Shown here in pieces: positions 33,486-44,573 of a DNA stretch of 64,000 bases. The notes under the pieces are model-generated. The model ran no database searches. It was not told the origin of the DNA and saw only the letters and a list, made by a program, of their open reading frames with translations. The DNA is from Strobilurus pachycystidiatus (lineage: Eukaryota > Basidiomycota > Agaricomycetes > Agaricales > Physalacriaceae). Every line of letters starts with the position of its first letter. The first letter of the stretch is position 1. The DNA lies in contig JAHLMK010000040.1 in assembly GCA_019915135.1 (NCBI GenBank), forward strand, positions 38,164-102,163. Direction: 5' to 3'. A program made the translations under genes and the position numbers.

Positions 33486-33755
33486 AGGCTGACGGCCTGC
33501 CCTCTATAGAACACGGAATGACTAAAGCATTTTCTCGGTCTCATCACGCTAGACTCAGGCGTTTCGACGGGAACGTACCACTCCCCAATGTCTCCGGTGG
33601 CTCGGTGATGCTATGAACAGGTCAGTGCTCAGCCATCGTGAAGCGTTGAGCAACTCGCCGAGCCAAAATGGTCATCCTCCTTCGATGTATGTAGAAGGGC
33701 AAGGTGCGTGGTGTTGAGCTGTGCTGGGTAGATAGAGAGCCTGGCATGGTGGGGC
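33486..33755. other. Spacer, nothing recognised
   Basis: No supported gene. Short GT-rich stretch (GGTGGTGGTGG) at the right edge near 33760. Confidence 0.4.
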
Positions 33756-34360
33756 ATGGTGGTGGTGGCGGTAGTGGGGAAAAGAGAGCATCGTGATTGG
33801 ACCATTCACTTACCCCCGCTCATACCGCCATCGTCGGCCCCGCTTGTTCCGCCGCCTACTCCACTCGCACCACCGTCGGTCTCACTCCCGCCATCGTCGG
33901 CAAAGCTTCCCCCACTAGCTGCACGCCTCCCAGAAGCCCTCTGGGCTGCCAGAGAAGCCGCCACCACAGTCCTGGAGTGCTGGTCCTCCTTCCACGGGCC
34001 AAACCCCCGGATCGGTATCCCCTAAATGGCCTAGCCGGCGGACACCTGACGTGGAATCGCAGCGATCTCGGTCTGACCCTTGGGCTAACTCGCCCAAGTT
34101 TGAGGCAAAAGTGCCCACGCCCTCTCCAGCACCTTCATCTCCGACGGATATCGACCCGCCCGAGCGGTGACTTCCAGCTCGGCGCGGGCTCCCACTTCCT
34201 GTCCTCTGCGTCGTCAAGCGCAGGGGGCGGCGGCGGCTCTACGGGGCGCGTACGATGGCGAGGCAGCCAGCCCGAATCGCTCTCCCGCTCCCACACCCGC
34301 GGATTTTCTCCCGCTCCTCCGCCTCCTCCTCTCCGCCACTGGTCCATGTCATCACCCTGA
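33756..34360 (+). CDS. Putative proline-rich protein
   Basis: A proline/serine-rich exon chain can be read. There is a Pro-rich open frame from 33756. An exon after the CACTAG acceptor near 33921 reads S-Q-K-P-S-G-L-P-E-K-P-P-P and ends in S-P-T-D-I-D-P-P-E-R. A 57-bp GTGACT...GCGCAG intron at about 34169-34225 follows. The final part is G-G-G-G-S-T-G-R-V ending at the TGA 34358-34360. The last splice keeps phase; the first exon is not resolved. Low-complexity composition makes this tentative. It ends 163 bp before the copper transporter gene. Confidence 0.35.
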
Positions 34361-34523
34361 TGAGACGCCTTGTGCGTATGCGTGCGCCGATGCGCTCTCC
34401 CGCGACCGTCATCATGCGGACGATAACTACTACTGTGTCCGTTTCGCGACGGATACTCTTCACATCTCTCACTTCTATCTCTGACACGTTCTCATCTCTA
34501 CACAACTACATCGACCGCCCAAC

Positions 34524-35128
34524 ATGGACCACGGAAACCACGACATGCCCATGGCTCGCTGCTCGATGAACATGCTCTGGAACACGCAGATCGAGAACAC
34601 CTGCATCGTCTTCCGCAGCTGGCACATCCACTCCGGCTACCAGTTCGCCTTGTCCCTGGTCGCCATCGCGCTGCTCGGCATGGCTTTCGAATACCTCCGC
34701 GTGCTGCAGCGCAGTCTCGATACGCATATTGCGTTGCAATCCAGGAGCACCAGTCGCGGCAGGGAGGATGCGGTGACGCTCTTGGGCGGCAAGCAACTCG
34801 TTGCGTGCGTAGCAACAACCCCATCCTCTTCCAATATGACTTGTTCTCACATCGTACCCACGGCAGTGCCCCCGTATCATCCAAGTACCGCCTCACCCGC
34901 GCCTTGCTCTGCGGTCTGTCGGTGTTCACCTCCTTCTTCCTCATGCTCGTCTTCATGACATACAACGTGTGTCCCGTTCCCCGTTCCATATACTTACTGA
35001 CTTATTGACCGCACTTAGGCATACAGTACCTTATTGTGACAGTGGTACTCGGAGCGGCTGTCGGGCACTATGTATTCAATCCGGAGTTGCTCCCGGTGGC
35101 GGCAGACAAGGGTGTGGCGTGCCATTAG
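34524..35128 (+). CDS. CTR-family copper transporter
   Basis: Membrane copper importer. The N terminus is methionine rich (M-D-H-G-N-H-D-M-P-M with further Met), the known Cu(I)-loading region. A first membrane segment (Y-Q-F-A-L-S-L-V-A-I-A-L-L-G-M-A-F-E-Y-L) follows. The second segment holds the CTR signature M-L-V-F-M (MxxxM) followed by T-Y-N at about 34940-34966. A 60-bp GT-AG intron (34967-35026) leads to the third segment with the G-A-A-V-G (GxxxG) packing motif and the stop at 35126-35128. Between segments one and two the frame changes around 34770-34812. An intron ending at the TAG at 34810-34812 is likely, but I could not fix its donor with confidence. A one-base lesion is the alternative. 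Confidence 0.8.
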
Positions 35129-35280
35129 GGTACTCTAGTTAATGTGGTCCATAATGAGCATTTGCGGGACATCTGTAATATAATTGGGAGGCGAACAGCA
35201 CCTTGAAACTTTGATATGAAATACGTGGACAAAGTCGCGCGATCGGAGAACCGATTGATCGTTGCCTCCGTTCCACCACC

Positions 35281-37129
35281 ATGCAGTCACTCGGCACTCG
35301 ACGCTCGCAGGCGCCCGCCCCGCGCCAGGCGCAGCGCTCCGGCGCCAAGCTCGTCAACCGCAACGACTCTTCCCGCAAGTCCCGCGTCGATGACAGGATC
35401 AAGAAGCGTATGTCCATGCGCTATGCCGACATCTCCGGCCCCGTCGACGTGCCCCCCATGCTGCCCATGCCTACAATGGGGAGGGTGCGGGAGGACGACG
35501 AGGACAACGTAGTGTACAATGTGAGGAGCGCACCGCGAGATGCGCCGACGGCGGAGGATGATAAGAAACTACTAGACAAGGATAATTTCGACCCAGATGC
35601 TTGTGAGTACTAGTGAATATGAAGGTCTCGTGCATCTTTGAATGCAATGGATTCAGATTTGCGGACCAAGATGGCCAACTCTACTGAAGCAGAGGTCAAG
35701 TCACTCCAGTCCTCCCTGCGCGGCGCCAAAAAGGACACAGCAGCGGACTTGCAGAAGAACGTCTTCAAAAAGTGCGCAAATCTAAATCATGATCATCAAT
35801 CATTATGAATCAATCTCTACTTGCAGCTACGCCGAATTTGTGCTGATCTCCAAGGAAATCTTCACGCTCGAGAACGAGTCACTAGAGCTGAAAGAGTTCC
35901 TGTCCGAATACAAGTCCATGCCCTCCCTGCTGCACATTCCCGACCCCACCACGTCCTCCTCCGCCAACATGCCCTTGTACTGCCGCTCGAGCGTCGCGGA
36001 CCTGCGCGTCATGTACTACAACCAGATGCAGACCCTGCATGCACAGATCGAGGGTTCCGCAAAGTTCGCGCCGACGACACCCGGGCGGCGCGTCGTTGGC
36101 GAGGTCGACGGCGTGCTCGCGCTCAATGCGGCGACGTATAAGGTTGTGGGGAAGGGTAAGTTTGTGGTCTTGGAAGATGCGGTGCTGCTTGCGAAGAGTC
36201 GCGGAGCGGGCGTGGCCGTTGAGTGAGATGCTTGTTTTGGATACGAAAGACTCGCCTAGTACGTTCTCTTTCGAGTTTCCATACGCCTCGCTAATTTGAA
36301 CGTCTTCAAAATTCGACATGGAAAGGAGACGCATGTCTATTGCACGGAGAGTCCGGCGGACAAGAAGTCGCTGCTCAGCCAACTGCGCCACGTTGCAGGG
36401 GAACTCGCTGCCAAAAGGCGTAAAGAACGTGAATCAGAGCACGAGCGGAGGAACAGTATGTGGCAAGGCGGGGCTGCTGCCGCTATGGATGTAAGCCTTC
36501 TACACTTCCCTGATTATCTTGTCTAATGATACGGCCTATCTAGCGTACGTCGACGTACAATGCAGAATGGATGTCCGAGCTCGCGAAGAAGGCGGGCGAG
36601 ACATCAGGTTCAGATGCGAAAGAGAAGACCGAACGCGACGCTCGATGGACTAGTGAATTTGCGGACAAGCTGACTGTGGCTATTTCATTGCGGGATTGGG
36701 AGAAAGCCGTTGCGTTGGTAGAAGAAGGTCTGATCCCATGTTTCTGGATTAGATTGTAGAGCCTCATCAGGGACAGGAAACTCTAAGCTACCCACGATAC
36801 CACCACTGGCCGCGAAGTTACCGGCGCTGACTGCCCAGTTGACATCAGCTTTACTATCGTCGTTGGCAATGCTTCCGAACAAGAAGTCCTCCGTGACTAT
36901 GCTCATCGGCCTTCTGCTCCGCCTAAATGCGGGCCCTGCAGCGAAGTCGACCTTTTTGAAGATGCGCTCTCAGGTACTCAAGCACCTCATCCGAAAGATC
37001 CGGTGCGAGGGGCATATCGGGGCATACATTGGCGACCTGGCTATTGTGGCGTTTACTGCTATCAAGCATACGGCGGATTGGTTCTTGGCGAGTTTCAAGG
37101 AGAATGAGGCTGCTAGTAGTGATTCATGA
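35281..37129 (+). pseudogene. EXO84: EXO84-like exocyst subunit, damaged copy
   Basis: Exons 35281-35602, 35657-35771 and 35827 onward splice in phase and encode the coiled-coil N terminus, then A-D-L-R-V-M-Y-Y-N-Q-M-Q. Next comes the PH-like region (P-T-T-P-G-R-R-V-V, A-L-N-A-A-T-Y-K-V). At about 36203 an extra G shifts the frame before W-P-L-S-E-M-L-V-L-D-T-K-D-S. The next intron (donor 36257) lacks a normal AG near N-V-F-K-I-R-H-G-K-E at 36298. Later exons (to 36492, from 36543, then from 36780) splice cleanly and encode the helical C-terminal region. The product stops at 37129 after A-S-F-K-E-N-E-A-A-S, where I expect the family to continue. EXO84 tethers secretory vesicles at the plasma membrane. 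This looks like a broken second copy, or an essential gene with assembly errors. Confidence 0.75.
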
Positions 37130-37244
37130 CAAATCTACTATATCACTCGTTACAGAAGCAGAGAATACACTTAAAATACACTAAGGATAATCTCAGATGA
37201 CGGAAACATAGGGTGGATAAAAGGAGCGCGGATGGTGGAGAATT

Positions 37245-37886
37245 TCAACGATATTCGTCAAGGAGCTCGCGGAGGACGGTGACGTTGTCACTGTCCTCAG
37301 GAATTTCGACGGCGGTGTGGAGGAGCCTGGAAAACGATTCACGGGTAGCAGGCGCATGATCTAAAGAAAGAGACTTCAAAACAAGAAGAAGACAAGGGAA
37401 AGATACGCACAAAGAACGGATAAGATTCGTAAATCAGTATGGGTGCAAACCCCCATGGCCTCAAAGGCAGGAGCCCAGATTTGACGGTTCACGGAGGTGA
37501 GAAGGTATCCGACGTCGCCATGGACAGAGGTTGGCTTGATAGGAATGACGGGATCATGAGCGACACAGGCTTCGGCACGCTCTAAACGGGAAGTAGAGTT
37601 AAACAAGAATATGGAGGGAAGAGAAAAAGGACAGACGGTGGGCGACGGAGACGCTTTCGTCATAAAAACCTTGGAGGAGGTCAAAGACCTCATTTTGAAT
37701 GGCTAGGAGGTTGGATTAGATAGGAAGAAGGTTTGGACATAACGAACCGTCTCGACACAGCTCAAAAATGGGCTCGTAGATCAACTTGAGGGCGAGGATT
37801 AATTCGCAGATCTTGGTTCGGGCGACGCGGACGTGATCGGGAGGGGGAGGGGGGTTGGACGCGAAGACAATGATGTTAGAAGACAT
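37245..37886 (-). CDS. Hypothetical protein, 163 aa, four exons
   Basis: Minus-strand exons 37886-37748, 37702-37637, 37581-37411 and 37360-37245; introns of 45, 55 and 50 bp all GT-AG and phase-consistent. The protein starts M-S-S-N-I-I-V-F-A-S-N with a run of five prolines, then a helical part (A-R-T-K-I-C-E-L-I-L-A-L-K-L-I-Y-E-P). It continues C-V-A-H-D-P-V-I-P-I-K-P and I-W-A-P-A-F-E-A-M-G-V, and ends L-R-E-L-L-D-E-Y-R. No domain recognised; no signal peptide or membrane helix. It is convergent with the EXO84 copy, 115 bp apart. The clean splicing makes it one of the best-supported genes of unknown function here. Confidence 0.7.
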
Positions 37887-38140
37887 AGTCGTGCTGGTGG
37901 AGAAAGAAAGGTTAAGCGCCGCAGGAGCGCTCCGGAAAGCTTAAACGAAAGAAGGAGCCAAATAAGCAACGGCTTACCGGCGAAACAAACAGAAGATACG
38001 AGGCAGGCATTGGAAAAGAACAGGCAGGATGGATGTTCATGCGTGAGATGGTAGGTCGTGTTGCGAGGATACGACAGCTTGAGCGGGGGTTGACACTCTC
38101 GGGTCAGGATCGCGACGCGCTGTCGCTTCGACTCGTTTGG

Positions 38141-38338
38141 GTCATCGAAATCCTTCCCCTTTGGTTCACCCACAGGAGAACGCGACATTTGGGTTTCCAA
38201 ATCGTCTCGTTTCCCCTTACCCATCTCACGGCATCCAGTATAAATGATCACACGGTTTATAGGTCGCGGAAAATAGGTTTATATTTTACGCGTGGATTCT
38301 AAGGTATAAGTGGTTTCGAAAACGCCCCGTCATGAAAA
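38141..38338. repeat. About 198-bp direct repeat, copy 1
   Basis: Matches 38612-38809 with a handful of substitutions, offset 471 bp. Contains CACACGGTTTATAGGTCGCGG and an AT-rich TTTATATTTTACGCG. On the minus strand both copies open with M-S-R-S-P-V-G-E-P-K-G-K-D, so the duplicated segment may carry a 5' coding end or promoter. Confidence 0.85.
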
Positions 38339-38611
38339 TGTAGCCGTAAGGGGGCTGGCGCGGGTAGGAGGAATTACGGCGTGGTTTCATGCAGCGTTCG
38401 TAGCCACGTGACCGTTTTTCACTTGCCCCAATACCTCTTCCATAGAATCAGGATCTCGCGCTGTGTCTTCCAGAGCACTAGCGTTCGCAAACCATCGGTT
38501 TACTTTGGCCCACCCGCCCGACACCTATGTTTGGGGATGGTTTGGGCGTTTTGGTTTAGGTTTTGGATTTTGGTTAGCCGGAACGGCTGGATGTTGGAAC
38601 CGAAGGTTGGG

Positions 38612-38809
38612 GTCATCGGAATCCTTCCCCTTCGGTTCACCCACAGGAGAACGCGACATTTGGGTTTCCAAATCGTCTCATTTCCCCTTACCCATCTTAC
38701 GGCATCCAGTATAACTGATCACACGGTTTATAGGTCGCGGAAAATAGGTTTATATTTTACGCGTGGATTCTAAGGTATAAGTGGTATCAAAAACGCCCCG
38801 TCATGGAAA
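38612..38809. repeat. About 198-bp direct repeat, copy 2
   Basis: Second copy of 38141-38338. The spacer between the copies is a unique 273-bp segment. Confidence 0.85.
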
Positions 38810-38880
38810 GTGCCCATGGGCATAGTACATATATGCGCCAGCCAAATCATCACAAGTTCGGTGACTGTTGTTACGCGGCG

Positions 38881-39785
38881 ATGACGAATCGACCGATCGG
38901 GTAACCTTTCCTTTCGCGTCCACGCTCACTCTGCCCACTCTCGCAAAGTGCTCCCACTCTGGCGTGTGGGTAAGTTATTCGACATACATTCTCCCCTTGC
39001 CAACGCCGCTAAACTTCTTCTGCATTCCTGATGTTCGTGTTGCTGTCCCTAATCGCGCCGAGCCCGACTACATGGAATATCTTGCACAAGGGCCTCCCAC
39101 TGCAATCAACTCCGTTGTGGTGGCATTTTCCAGCCTTACTATTGAGCCAATGAGAGGGATCAGAGTACAGCTGGAGATGGTACGAGCAGTATTCTTAAGC
39201 CCAAGCATCTGCTGGATTTAGCTGACTAGAATACGCCTACCCTTGATCAACAACATCGAGTCGACAACCCTTCCGGTAAGGCCTTTTGCCCATTGATTTG
39301 TGTGTAAGATCACGAACAACATTTCAGGCTCTCTCCCGCCATCCAATACGCCATTGACAATTTCGCGCCAACGCGGTCAAGCCGACCGCCTCTGGCTTCG
39401 CACTCAGATCAAGGCTATGGACGGGTGTGGGCCATTCGATGGACTATACGGCACCACGTTGTTCCCAATCCCCAGATACCAACGTATTGGGGCTTTGTTG
39501 CCGCCGTCTTCAACAAGTTTTGCGGCAGCCAGAATCCTGACACGGTAGGCTTCCACTCAATTCCATTCTATATTGTGGCTCAACCTGTACTATCAGGGGC
39601 GTACTATATGTCGCGTCACTATCGGAGATGCTCTTGAAATCGGAACGACATGGTTACACGAGACCTTGGAAGGCCACAGTTTTCTTCAGCAACATGAAGG
39701 TGAGACACAACTCCGAGAACGTTTGGTCAACACAGAGAAGCGAGGGGGGAGCAAGGGCATGCTGGACTTTCTGCGCCGCCTGTAG
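38881..39785 (+). CDS. Hypothetical spliced gene
   Basis: Coding-looking segments follow one another. The first, about 38930-39178, contains D-V-R-V-A-V-P-N-R-A-E-P-D-Y-M-E-Y-L. After an intron (GTACGA...GACTAG) comes N-T-P-T-L-D, then a segment at about 39328-39545 with Q-Y-A-I-D-N-F-A-P and V-W-A-I-R-W-T-I-R-H-H-V-V. After a further intron ending CTATCAG near 39597 there is R-V-T-I-G-D-A-L-E-I-G-T-T-W-L-H-E-T-L-E, to the TAG at 39783-39785. The first exon is uncertain; an ATG lies at 38881. The product is unrecognised. It ends 79 bp before the end of the convergent DDE gene. Confidence 0.45.
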
Positions 39786-39863
39786 CGTACTATTTCTTGT
39801 AGCGTACTGCGTACCATTTCTTGTATCTGAACCTCGTACAAGTACAGACAGTCCACATGATCT

Positions 39864-42800
39864 TCACGAGATACGCTGACTGCATGCGACTCGAAGAGCA
39901 GCAAGGAAGGCAAGTGGGCTGAATTCCATTTGAGCCGGTACAGTTTTTCCTCCTAGTTTCGAAGAAGCATGATGCAGGAATACACCAGGTGGTTGCGGAT
40001 AGGGGATGTGTCGAGCAGTAGCCTTGACGCTGTCCGAACAGCTGTCCTTGGAATGTGATCCGTACGAAACCTGGTCTGTTGCTTTAGGGTACTTCAAACG
40101 GTTGCAACGATGGCATATCTGAACAGCGTATTTCTGCAGCGGCGACATCAGAGCGATGCAGAAATATTCTCTGTAGAATCCTACCTTTCCTTCTCTTGTC
40201 TCGCTTCGCACTCTGGTAACTTCAACTAGTTTAGTGACGGCATGACAATGTGTATGCCAAAACTCCTCCTTTCCAGAGCTGTGTGCTATAGAGGACAATT
40301 TGTAAAAAGACTCGAAGACCAATGAGCGGACCATACCTTTGTAGTTCTGAGTGAGAAGCCGTTGCTGAATTGTCTGCTCGAGTTTCAACAGTTGATCAGA
40401 AAGCGCCCGTGGAAGTTTGGGGTGCGCAGAAGGTACACGGTGTGAAAGACGCTCGTTGTACAGGTTGGTAGCCTTCGCCCACTTTCCCGGGGTCATATCT
40501 CTGTAAAACCACTGGCACTCCTTCCGAAGAGCAAGAAATAGGAACCACTCCTCGCCTTCACTACTGATGATAAGCGATGTGGCATGAACACTAGTAGATG
40601 CGAAAAGAAGACGCTCGGACGGTGTCATTTTCTGGTCCTTGGGGCGAGGTAGGGGTGCCACGAGAGCCTCGATGGTTTGAGTAGACGTTGCCAAATTTGA
40701 AATTGAGCTGCTCGCGGTTCCAGTTGAAGACAGCGTCGAACTAGACGTACAAGGAAGGTTTTGTCCCGTTGTATGTAAAGATTGGCGCAATTTTCTATAT
40801 CCGTAAGTCAGCGCACATATACAGGCTAAAGTGACAGCGACAATACCTTTGTGTTCGCTCCTACTGTTGGATGGACAAAAAGGCGAGGCCTCTTAGCTTC
40901 GGTTTTCGGATGGGTCGTTGTATCGACAACCTCAGCTAAGTCGTCGCCATCGCGTTTCCGCTTACTTTCTAATCCAGACACAATGCTGATGTGCTCCGTC
41001 GTGGCGTACTCCGAGACCTCCAGAGTCGCGATGGCCATTGACGAGGATACTGCTGACTGATCAACAGGCTGTTGGGCGGCGAGTAAGTACATGATCACAC
41101 AGTAGAAGCTTATTCCTACCAGAGTCGTATCGATGAGCTTTGAAGTTGGCTCCTGTATGTTTGTGTTACTTTCCGTCATCTCGACAACATCCGCACCATC
41201 CCAGTCGGGAAGCAGATTACCCCATTCCTCCTCTTTCAAGACAAGTAGGCCTCCGAAGGTAAGCGTAGTCTGTGATGGAGCAAGCCCAAACGATTCTCCG
41301 CTGGCAACACTAGGCAGAACCCCGAGAGGTGTACGAACATCAGAGGCGGCGGCAGGAACACGATTAATGAGAGTGGCGATGTGGGAGACCAGTTGAATAT
41401 GGTGAGATCCGAATGAGTGCTGCGCAAGCGCAAAGCAGATATCATCTTCCGATAGAGGCGAGCGCTCCGTGGCCCGCATATTCCAGATGAGTACAAAGTT
41501 GCTGACAAGCGCAAACATCATCGCCAGGCCGCTGGACATGCCATGCTGTAATCGATTCATGTGGCGATGTACGAGCTCAATGCGACTTCCGTCAGCACGC
41601 ATTGTCGCATCAGACCGTGTTAAGCACCCCTTGCGAACATGATTCATCTGCTCAGCATGTACCTGTAATCGTTCGTTAGAGTGTACATGTGAACTTGAAA
41701 TGCAGACTTACAGCTTTGGCTGCGGCAGTCCAATTACCAGTTCTATCCCATCTTTGAAAGGTCTTCTCGAGAAGATCAAGTTGATCGGCCTGAGAGTGAT
41801 AGACAGCGCAACCTGTATCCGAGTCCTTGGCACGCGTCTTGAGGATGGCACTGCTGATTTCCGCCAAAATGATCTTGTTGCACAGATTGGATGTTTTGTC
41901 TTTTACAACGCCGCCATATCTATTTAGTTCAATGAATTAGTAGATAAACTGTAGATTGATGAATGTACCGTGCAACTAGATGATGAACGTCCAGACCGGC
42001 GTGAATGTCAGGAAAAACGGGCGTTACCGAGCCCTTCATCTGGCAGCAGTTATCGAGAATCATCTCGAGTGGATATGCCTTCTTGAGACGGTCATGGCGT
42101 GTCTTCAAACCTTCGAGTACTTCTGTGACCTCGGAGAACTGGCCCGTTTGGTTGAAGCGCTACAAGCATCAGCCCATAGTTGTGACAGCAGTGAATATAC
42201 CTACCCAAAAGATGATCTCCGATCGTTCATTGAGACCGTCCAGGAGTCCACCTTTCATCGGAGTGTCGCGGTTCTTGTCTACCACGATACTAGCCTTTTT
42301 TGCGATGCGAAAGGTGTATCAAAGTTGATGATTTTCCCTGTCACGGAAGGTTAATCGCAGGTGTAGTACTGACCCGTTCGCGTTCGAGTGTATTCATCGG
42401 ACTCCTCCCGGCGCGTGCGCGTATGGAAGTCAATGAAGATGTCGCCAATCAGGTCGTCGGTGATGCTCGAGTCCGCGTAGCCGGTAGCGTCGCCAGGAGA
42501 AGTGAAGGGAGCAAGTTTCGGTAGGCCGAGAACACCCTGTGCACGTAGTAGTCCGTGAAATTGTACTAGTGCTAATCGTTGCCGGTGATATGTGAGCAAG
42601 TGGAGCTCTAGAGCGCGATTCAGTACACAAACATATGAGTTGAAGTGTGACTTACGTTTGATGTGTTCTGCAAGTCCTCCGCTAGTCGTTGATGGGCGCA
42701 TCTCAATAATGAGGTCGTGTAACTCCCGCGTAAGGGAGCCGCGACTCGTGAAATGTGGTATCGAATCTAGTGATACGGAGTCAGTAGAGACAACAAACAT

Positions 42801-43493
42801 TGGGCAATTGCTTACCGGGAACCATCCAATGCTCCTTGGTTTCCCAATAATCTGAACTCGTAGTTGCAAAACAGTATCCCGCGTCGTTTTTGTTGGCTTT
42901 GCACGTCGAACATTGCAGTTGAATTCCCATGGCCATTTCTTCGCAGAAGATGCCATGCACCTCACGCGGGCCATGGCCAGTCCATCCATTCAAAGAGAGG
43001 CGATCTGGACCAGCTCCGCATCGCGGGCAGTTAGTTAGGACCTCGGGATAGTAGACCGGGTGAATGACGGTGAGCGGTTTCATGTACGCGTTCTCCGGCG
43101 TCATTCGGGTGGCAGAGCGGCGAAGGTAGTGTAGACTATAGTCCGGAGGTACAAAGCGCGGACCAAGATAGGGAATAGTACCAGGTAGAAGCGACGGTGT
43201 CTGTGATGCCGACCTCTTGTTCACCGACATCTTCTTGTGGATGAAGGACACATATTCCACGACCTCTGACTGCCAGACAAGGTGAGGTGTAGATATATGT
43301 TGGCGGGCTTTCTCGCGTGCAGCCGTCCATGCGGTAACTCGAGCTTGAACCTATGAACGATGTCAGGACGGCTCGAACAGCAGAGCCGTGCACATACATG
43401 CTTGTCCCAGGTTTTCTTGAATTCGGCTTGAGCATCCTTGACTACGGTGGAGAGGAGTTGCTGGAAGACAAGTTTCGGCTCGTAGACGGACAT
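39864..43493 (-). pseudogene. DDE transposase-like gene with zinc-ribbon N terminus, frameshifted
   Basis: Minus strand, ATG at 43493, many short introns (for example donor 43398 GTATGT). The N-terminal part contains P-V-Y-Y-P-E-V-L-T-N-C-P-R-C-G, then C-S-T-C and C-F-A-T-T, a cysteine cluster. The segment E-M-R-P-S-T-T-S-G-G-L-A-E-H-I follows. At 42313-42320 the expected first catalytic D region reads G-A-T-A-C-A-C-C, one base short of the usual D-N-T-F-R, so the frame breaks. Downstream the second acid (M-I-L-D-N-C-C-Q) with L-D-V-H-H-L-V-A-R-Y is intact, as is the third region (G-S-R-I-E) near 41580. A Ser/Thr-rich tail ends at 39864. The family is common in basidiomycete genomes and I read it as transposon-derived; the mobile boundaries were not found. 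Confidence 0.7.
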
Positions 43494-44573
43494 GGGAGCT
43501 GGAGAAGGGGTAGGTCTAAGGAAAGTTAGCCGACAAAGGGTGCTAGAAACCGATCCCTGCAAGAGACTTTAGGTAACAAAAAAACTCCATAGTTGAATGA
43601 GAGTGCCGAGGAGATGCTGGAATGAGCAAAGGCCATGTATTCTGAGAATATACTGAGAGTATGCAGCTGTCGATATGGATCTACGAGGTAGAGGAGATAT
43701 AACGCGAGAATGAAGGTTAATGAGGACCGTAACGCGTAGTCTTGAAGGTGTGGCATGGCGCGCGTCGCGTCTAGCGCGCCGGGCGTTGCAGATAAGCGTT
43801 GTGGCAGAGGACGAACTGGTTCGTCGACGTCTGTCGTCAACGTTCACGCCGGCAGCAGGGTCCCGCATCAGCCCCGAGGGCCATCAAAGAAGGGCCAGGC
43901 CGGCATCACCTCCTTCGAGCAAGTTCCGCAGCTAAATTGCAGCAAAATGGTCGGCAGTGAAATGTTCAGCGAGCTTCGCTCCAAAACCCTCCAGACAATT
44001 TTGCTTCCGCGTCGAAAACCCTCAAAATGACCGTCTTGCCCACAATGGTCTGCATGTTGCCGGGTGTGCCGCAAGTGGATCATCCTATCTGGGAACACAA
44101 TGGCAAATCTTACACATTGAAGTCAAATCGTTACTACGACCTACTACGACTAGCAAAAACGTTACCACCGCCGTTACGACCGCAGGTAACACTCATATTG
44201 GTACTACATAGTAATTCAATCCATGAGCCCTCACGCGCTTTGCACTAGAAAGTGAGACAGACTGGGACAGAAACGAGTCGCCAGAAGGGTACTCGGGATC
44301 CGATCAGACAAGGTGCGCCACAGTGTAACACCGCCTGTCCCGTAGAACAGAAAGAAAAAATGCGTACTCCTGCAGCCCCCACTCCCCGCTCCTTGCTGAC
44401 CCGCCAACTGCGAAGTCGCCAAACGCCGGTTACCAGCCCGAGCGCAAGAGACGCTTCGAAAGCCTAATCGACAGATTGCAGATCCATGACTCAGGAATGT
44501 GTAAGGAACGCCGGGCAGAAGCCCGAGGTGTAGATACAAAATTTCCCTCTTAGTCCCCTCTCTTCACAGCGCC
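43494..44573. other. Intergenic region
   Basis: No confident gene. Open frames occur on both strands (for example minus 43840-43526) but show no recognisable motif or phase-consistent introns. The right part is the promoter region of the gene at 44574. Confidence 0.4.
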
